Below are positions 57,716-64,000 of a DNA stretch of 64,000 nt, in pieces. Position 1 is the stretch's first letter; each line of letters begins with the position of its first letter. The stretch spans positions 20,055,811-20,119,810 of the forward strand of contig CM040085.1 of NCBI GenBank assembly GCA_022496805.1. The letters run 5' to 3'. Under the pieces are notes generated by a model. It was not told where the DNA came from. It saw only the letters and a list, made by a program, of their open reading frames with translations, and did not search any database. Source of the stretch: Pohlia nutans (taxonomy: Eukaryota; Streptophyta; Bryopsida; Bryales; Mniaceae). Made by a program: the position numbers and the translations under genes.

Positions 57716-57900
57716 CTTCTTTTGTTCCATAATAAACTTCCTGATTGCTCAAACTATTTGTTCTATATTAAGCTTATTGTTTGCTTAAACTATTACTCCT
57801 ACTAACTCAAAATTCACACCATTGCACAAAATGTCCACACCATTACACTAGTTAATTCTTCTATTTTGAGGGTTGAGAAGCTTATTATGGGACATAGGAG
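57716..57900. mobile_element. Stowaway-like MITE (about 185 bp)
   Basis: The left end is CTTCTTTTGTTCCATAATAA and the right end, inverted, CTCCTATGTCCCATAATAAG, both flanked by TA. This resembles Stowaway elements of the Tc1/mariner superfamily. The arms are imperfect. Confidence 0.55.
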
Positions 57901-59145
57901 TATTACGGAGTGTCATATTATGGAAGGTAAGGTAGAAGCACCAGAAACTGTTAGGTACCAATTCTGGTCACCTATAAAAGTACCTTTTCCAACTTCAGGA
58001 GTTCCCATTCTAGTTATCAAAAGCATTAATTATGAATACCAAGTTAGCAATCTGATTGGACTAGAAATGAAAGACACTTATTGGTACATCTACTAACATC
58101 AATAGTGGTCCATGAATATTAAGTTTGAAAATTTATAACAAAATCATACATCGTGAAAAAATTAATTAAAAATTGAGCTTGGTTATTAAACCCAAAGTTT
58201 TATGTGCTGCAATTTTTCATCATTGAAAATCAGCGCTCTATATAGGTTGAAATGCTTAACCCCTAAATGCCTAGAGCCCTCTCCAAATTCGGCAGTTTTG
58301 CAAAGATGCATTATAAAATGCAACTTAAAGGGATATTTTGAACTTGATATATGAATAAAAGTTGTACATTATGAATTTTAGATTCTATCCATACGGTTAG
58401 ATCTATGATTGCTATTACCAATAATTTTGTATAAAATTTGAAACGTGAAATTCAAAATTATTTTGTAATTCAATTACGAATAAGATATTGACAATCTACG
58501 GATGAATTTTTTTGTGATTGGTTGAAATGTAATACTCTAAGTGTAGTGATTTTTGGAGATTTTTTGGTTGCTTAATTATATGAGTTGACTTTTTTTAGAG
58601 CACTTTTCATTATTTTGGGTCAATCACTACAACATGAAATGAGGCATAAAAATTTCACAAATCATCCACTTTCTAATCGGATCACCATTGCATGAAGCTA
58701 ACTTCCCATAGAATCTACAGTAGAAATTCCACGCTGCTAAAAGTGCATGGCGGATGAGAAATTATGGATGAAATCTGTACATCGTCCAAAAAATGGACGC
58801 TTAGGCAGTTAGGGGTTAAACAATTGTACCCTTTACCTTAGAGTAGTATGAAACGGACCGCCTGTGGTTGGGGACGCACAGTGACTGAAGTGTGAACGTG
58901 TGAAAGGGGCCTTCCGTCACTTTGACGACAGCAACAGAAGCACCAACCCCAAAGCCAAAGTGGGCCGGCAACCAACCGTGCCGACTGCTTTCCCGAGCCG
59001 CTTTCGCGCGCCCGTGGGGCGGCCGGCCCATTGGCGCCCCCATCCCCGTGCCTTTCCCATGCACTTTCGCCCAAATAGAAAGTTACCGGACCGGTCAAAA
59101 CGCCGACCGCCAGTATGCCGACCTCCTAGATGCTCGCATCACCAC

Positions 59146-59222
59146 CCGTGACACCCGTGCCACCCGCCACACCCGCCACACCCCCGGCACCCGTGCACCC
59201 GTGCGCCTCGCCGCCCGTCACC
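59146..59222 (+). repeat. CACCCG/CCCGT tandem repeat
   Basis: A GC-rich run of ACCCGTG, CACCCGC and CACCCGTGC units lies within a GC-rich region (58850-59230) upstream of the Moco-sulfurase-like gene, possibly part of its promoter. Confidence 0.7.
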
Positions 59223-59928
59223 ACTGACGGACGGCATCTCATAGACTACCGGAAACAATACTCTAGTGTACGCAGTTGCGCAGCTTGAGAAGCTGCAGGC
59301 GTGATTTCAACCATGCGGCCCTCTCCTCAGCCGGGGTCCCACTCTGCCCGTGTGTGGATTTTTGCACCGGCAACATTGCATTTGGCACGCGGTCTTGCGC
59401 CATTTCTTCGCAACTCACCTACTGCTGGAATTTTCCTTGTTTTTTTTTTTCATGTCCAAGATGAGGTTTTGTCTCGACAGATGTGAGGTTTTGTCTGGAC
59501 AGATGAGAGGTTTTCAAAATTTTGGAGCTTGGGTGCGGTGGTTCTAACTGTGAAGTTAGTTTTTGCACGGAGGCGGACGGTGTTGAGAATTATAATATTC
59601 GTTGAGAAATGATAGTTTTTTGCAAGCAGACGAAGTGTTTTGCAAGCGGTTGTGGGCGCACGCGGTGTCTGTATTGTAGCGCTCACTCGCCCAATTGATG
59701 AATTGAGGTTTTGAGTTTTCTTGGTTTTTTTCGTTTTCCGCATGTTGGTGGAGTATCTGATGAGCCATGTTTTTGATGAGCTAGCTCCGAGTGTGTTGAT
59801 ATCGGATTTGTGCATTCTTCAACTGAATTGGGTTAGGGTTTAAAGAATCAAATGCGTGCAACAGAGAGACACAGGATTGGAGTAGTGAATAGTAGTGGAT
59901 TGGAGAAGTGAGTAGTTGAGATAGCGCC

Positions 59929-62705
59929 ATGTTTTCGAAATTCTCCAAGTTTCGGTCCATGGGCGGCTCTCGAACCGTCTCAGTTGACCACCATCACGAC
60001 AACGACGACGACGACGACTTAGACGATCATCAGAACGTGTACTACTCCCCGAGTTATGGAAAACCTCGAACGCCATCCCTGGCTCTGAATCGAAAAACCA
60101 CCAGCCCATTAGGCAATAATCACAAACACAAACCGAGTTTGTCCCTGAATCTCCCCGTGGCGGCGCCCTTGGAGGCGAATTACGACACCGACGACACAGA
60201 TGACAACGTCTCGTTCGCGGAGACGCTGTTCCCCGTCACGCCCGCGGTGCACGGCGGGCGCAGGTCAAGTGAAAGCTCGTGGAGCTCCGAGCCTGAAATG
60301 ATCCGGCGCGGGAGTTATGAGTTCAAGCGGGATCATGAGAGCAAGCGCGTAACGAGCTGGGATTCCAAGCGGTTGGAGAAGACGATGAGCGATTGGACCT
60401 CCTCGTCGCTGCCGGAGGAGGAAGAGTTTGACAGCGGCCCGCCCGTGTTGCCAGCGTACGACGACGCCGAGGAAGAGTTTCTGGAAGAGTTTGAGGACTA
60501 TTTCAATCACCTGCAGGTCGACCATGTGCGCCGCGACCAGTACCCGCAGCTGGAGCTTCAGAAACTCGTCTACCTCGACTACGCCAGCTTCGCCCTCTAT
60601 TCCAATTCTCAGGTACTCACTACTACCATCTTTCTGTGACTAACCTTTAGGGCCAAGTTCCATGGGTGAAGTATCTTACTATTAGACAAGTTTTAGGACT
60701 TTGAGGGACCAAGTTCCACATTTCAAGTGAGCTTTTGAGAGAAAAAAAAGTGGTGGACCAAGTTCCACATTTCAAGTGAGTTTTTGAGAGAAAAAAAGAG
60801 TGGTGGAGAAGTTGTCATGAAGCATGGAGGGTTCTCAAGCACAAGACTTTATGGCAACTTCTCCCTAACCAATCAAATTTGGTCATGTTCAAGTCCATGG
60901 AATATGCACAAATTCATGGTCGGGTTTGAGACAAACTCAAGTTCCACTTTTCCCCTCCTCTTGCCTCCTTCCGTGGGCAACTTCTCAAACCTATGGAACT
61001 TGGCTCTTACTCTGTGTTGATCCATGATATCCTTCGCCCATCTACCAGCTAAGTTCTTTGGTTAAAATTGTTTCTAGCTGATGTGTTTCGGTGTTTGCCA
61101 TCAACCCAGCAAGTCTCGTGGAACCTTGCAAATGTTCTAGACACTTTTTGTGGGACACAAGTAGTATCGGGAACCTCACCTCGGCAAATGTACCCCTGGT
61201 TACATTCTACAGGGGATAATACACGGGAGGTTCCCGATACTACATTCAAGCCCACTTGTTGATGTGAAACTTCGGTATCAAGCCATCAATTCTCTTAACT
61301 TTCATAACTTAGCCATCAATTTCAAGTGCTTTTGATGTGTTTCGGTATCGTCAAATTCAAGTGGTTTTGGTGAGGAAATTTTTGGACAATTAGCTCATGA
61401 ATGTGTGGACATCGGTGTTTGATCGTGTAGGTGGAACAACATCTGGAGATTCTGCTAGCGGAAGGTCCGTGCCTGGGATCGGCTTCGTTGGTGTCGAAAG
61501 CGGACAATCCGCTGTTCGTGCATGTGACCGACACGAAGGAGCGGCTGCTGCGGATGCTTAACACAACGTCAAGTCACTACTCCATCATCTTTACGGCGGG
61601 GTTTCAGGAGAGTTTTCAGTTAGTGGCGGAGAGCTTCCCGTTTCAGCGAGCCAGTCCACTGTTGGTGTGTCAAGACAACCACGCCGCGGTCCGTCCAGTG
61701 ATACAAGCCGCGCTCCGCGCAGGCGGGAGGGCCATTCTGGCGCCCGTCACGGAGAGGGAGCTTTGCTTCCAGAGCCACGAGATGCACAAGCTCCTCCGGC
61801 GGCAAGCCGGGCGGAGCATCAGCAACGGGGGCCTGTTTGTGTACCCGGCGCAGTCGAACCTCTCGGGAGTCAAGCACTCGCTCAGCTGGGTGGTGGAGGC
61901 GCAGCAAGCGGGATGGAATGTGTGCATTGACGCCACCACGCTGCTCCCGACGAGCGCGCTGGACCTGGAGATTCACCAGCCGGATCTCGTCGTCGGCTCG
62001 TTCCATCACATGGTGGGCTACCCGTCGGGGCTCGGGTTCTTGCTCGTCCACCGCGAGTCGTTCTGCGTGCAACCCTCCCCGGCGGGCACCGTGGAGCTGC
62101 TGCGCAACCAACCCGCCGACGACGGCGCCGATTGCCACATCATGTGCCCTGCGGACAACACCATGAACCTCCTGCAATTCGCGGCGCTCAACCTGGGACT
62201 GCTCCAACTGGAACGCATCGGCTTAGTGGCAGTCCAGAAGCGGATGCGGTCGCTGGTGCAATGGCTGCTCAAGCAGTTGCGCAGCTTGCGACACAACGAG
62301 GACAATTCGCGCCACCTCGTGCGCGTGTACGGCTCGCACGCGGCGAAAGACCGGGGCAGCATCGTCAGCTTTAATGTGATCGACTTCTCCGGGACGGTGC
62401 TGCCACCCGAGATTGTGCGCAAGATGGCGGCCCGGTGCAACATCAAAGTGGCGGTGGGGAACTTCAACAATCCCGGGCTGGCCAATCTGCTGGGCGGTGC
62501 CGCTCACGAGCGATCGAATGTGGACGTGGGCATTCTGGAGAAGAACTGGGGGTTCATGGCGGTGCGAGCCTCCTTTGGCCCTGTCTCTAGCTTCTCCGAT
62601 GTGTACCGACTCGTGCAGTTTCTGTCGAGGTTTCGTGACGAGGAGTTTCTTGCTTCCGAAGCCATGGGCTTCATTCAGGAACGAAATCAAGCACGGGAAC
62701 GATGA
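59929..62705 (+). CDS. Molybdenum-cofactor-sulfurase-like PLP-fold protein
   Basis: Two exons (59929-60612, 61431-62705; CAG|GTACTC donor, GTGTAG acceptor) join in phase to 652 residues. Residues 1-185 are disordered, with HHHDNDDDDDLDDHQ. A conserved lead-in follows (EYFNHLQ-like; YPQLELQKLVYLDYASFALYS), then the class-V aminotransferase fold: VSKADNPLFVHVTDTKER, IIFTAGFQESFQLVAESFPF, GLFVYPAQSNLSGVKHSL, WNVCIDATTLLP. It resembles the plant family annotated as PLP-dependent transferase superfamily, related to the N-terminal domain of Moco sulfurase (ABA3). Where relatives have SFYK, whose Lys binds PLP, this protein reads SFHHMVGYPSGLG, so the Lys is replaced by His. No C-terminal MOSC domain is present. 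Catalytic activity is doubtful. Confidence 0.85.
60690..60806. repeat. Direct repeat in the intron
   Basis: CCAAGTTCCACATTTCAAGT plus GAGTTTTTGAGAGAAAAAAA-type sequence and GTGGTGGA is present twice, about 57 bp apart. Confidence 0.75.
61161..61243. repeat. 83-bp hairpin in the intron
   Basis: GTAGTATCGGGAACCTC at 61161 and its exact inverse at 61227-61243 enclose a second, imperfect pair TACCCCTG / CAGGGGATA. It could form a stable stem in the pre-mRNA. Confidence 0.85.
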
Positions 62706-64000
62706 AACCACATATTCAATTGTTACACCATCCTCTCCACTCAATTCTCTGTGTCATTCTTGGGGCTCCACATCAAAGATGATCTTACAACTGGCTTAAC
62801 ACACGACCTATATATGATTGCTTCAGACAAGGATGGTGCTCAAGAATGTTATATTGCAGCGGGGGGACTGAACATATTGGTATATTATTGGTCTTCATTT
62901 ACTTCTATATTTTTCTACCTATGTTTGATGGGCATGGGCTATGGGTATAGAAGGAACAGAGATTGGAATTTTTTAGGTGTTGTTATTATTGAATTCTTCC
63001 CCTGGACTTGGTTGGCAAACAACATCATTGAAGGCTCGTTTACGCTGCCGACGGAAAAGATTTTTGCCTTCCTGTGATAGAAAGTGTTTGCAAGCGCGAC
63101 TCATCTGAACAACCCTTGAGTTGTAGAAATTCAGGTACAAACTTTACATCATGTATTGGTGATTTTTATGTGTTTATCTTTTTACATAAGTGTATTAATC
63201 CCGAATTAAAAATTACAATAGAAAGTCCACTTTGGAAGCTCACTATAGTTAATTATAGTAACTTATCTTATTCCTACCATTCAACATTGTAGACCATATT
63301 TTCTTTTATCTAGTGATACAATTTATGACTCCTACAGCTATGGAAGTGACCGTTTTTGGTCATTTTGGGACACTTGGGTTTAATTTAGAGGTGTTCTCAA
63401 ACAAAAAGCTTTACTAGTTTGTGTTTTTGATGCGAGTTTGCAAGCAAAGATCGTGATTTGATTGCTAAGTTTCAGATGAATTATTTGCTTGTGACCAGGA
63501 GCGATGCGAAGCTACCGAGCTGGGAATTACCGGCATATGGTTTTTTTTTGTACGCAAGAATTGTATTATTATTTGTCAAGCAGAATGGTAGATTATACCA
63601 ACGTGAACTTTTTTTTGGTATGCAAGAGGTGTACTATTATTAGTGAGGTAGATAATCTGGTTACGGTTGTAAACATTCTAGTAGCAGATTGATTGCAAGA
63701 TTGCAGTTTTAGTGAAATTGAAATAAACAGTGTAATGTAGGTGGATATTCTACGAAGCAGTACCTTATCAGATTGAAGTGTTATTCAGCTTTCCTGTATT
63801 GAAAGGCTACGAAACCCATCTCATTTTTATGAAAATAGGATTCTGTGCACAAATGATTAAGAAAAAGCAGCTTAAACATGGACCTTTATTACATTGCCCG
63901 AACTGATTTTTACAAACTAATGACAATACAGTCGGCTCATCAGCAAAGCCACTGCAACTACCATATGCACAAAAAAGCTTCCATGTTTGCGAACACCTAC
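62706..64000. other. 3' flank, no further gene seen
   Basis: A 108-codon frame at 62751-63077 begins just after the stop and shows hydrophobic stretches without a known domain, so I treat it as 3' untranslated sequence. 63510-63640 contains two diverged copies of a TTTTTTTGTACGCAAGA / GTATTATTATT unit. Nothing else was recognised. Confidence 0.45.

Larger units (their letters stand above)
55225..58840. other. Long AT-rich intergenic region
   Basis: No gene is supported. It contains a perfect hairpin (56775-56854), a short inverted repeat around GATTGCAAGA (57392-57455), a pol III B-box-like GGTTCGAATCC (57572-57582) without a foldable tRNA, and a Stowaway-like element (57716-57900). Confidence 0.5.

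Noticed and set aside
62751..63077. 108-codon frame after the Moco-sulfurase-like gene
   Set aside because: No domain, no splice junction to the gene and atypical codon use; better read as 3' untranslated sequence.

Overview
The window is plant nuclear DNA, most likely from a bryophyte (probably a moss). Two intact host genes are of plant type: a quiescin-sulfhydryl oxidase (48495-52984) and a molybdenum-cofactor-sulfurase-like PLP-fold protein (59929-62705). The rest is repeat-rich: nested Ty1/copia elements, a chromodomain Ty3/gypsy element, CACTA and Tc1/mariner relics, satellites and many hairpins. The species call is inference from gene types and repeat style only.

Layout. 1-120 is the last exon of an unknown gene. 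1103-2992 (minus) is a truncated Mutator-like transposase protein. 4717-16330 (plus) is the most unusual gene: eight exons can be joined in phase into a protein of about 1260 residues. It has a ParB-like N-terminal domain, an acidic then lysine-rich linker, and a permuted (beta-class order) DNA amino-methyltransferase domain, a combination familiar from phages and prokaryotic mobile elements. One base too many in a T run (about 15436) breaks the frame in exon 6. Its 6.6-kb third-to-last-kilobase-scale intron (6875-13482) is packed with satellite DNA, including a dense array of GTGAGT (5' splice-site-like) words, and carries a 1.55-kb CACTA element with a TGG target duplication.

16664-35110 is bounded by a perfect 26-bp inverted repeat and a 4-bp direct repeat (TATG), and I read it as one large DNA transposon. 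It carries arrays of a 20-bp palindrome, exon fragments of a YAK1-like kinase and of peroxisomal-type citrate synthase, and a nested pair of copia elements (outer 21036-31908, inner 23973-29429). Both copia elements have a primer-binding site matching the anticodon arm of initiator tRNA-Met.

35650-37100 is a decayed coding relic of unknown family. 41197-46875 is a complete but inactivated gypsy chromovirus with a CTCGG target duplication. The sulfhydryl oxidase gene follows, including a 25-nt micro-exon that encodes the whole thioredoxin CXXC site. 54549-55224 is an internally deleted Tc1-type (DD34E) element, a class seldom reported in plants. After an AT-rich stretch with hairpins, the Moco-sulfurase-like gene has His where the PLP-binding Lys is expected. 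The last 1.3 kb shows no further gene.
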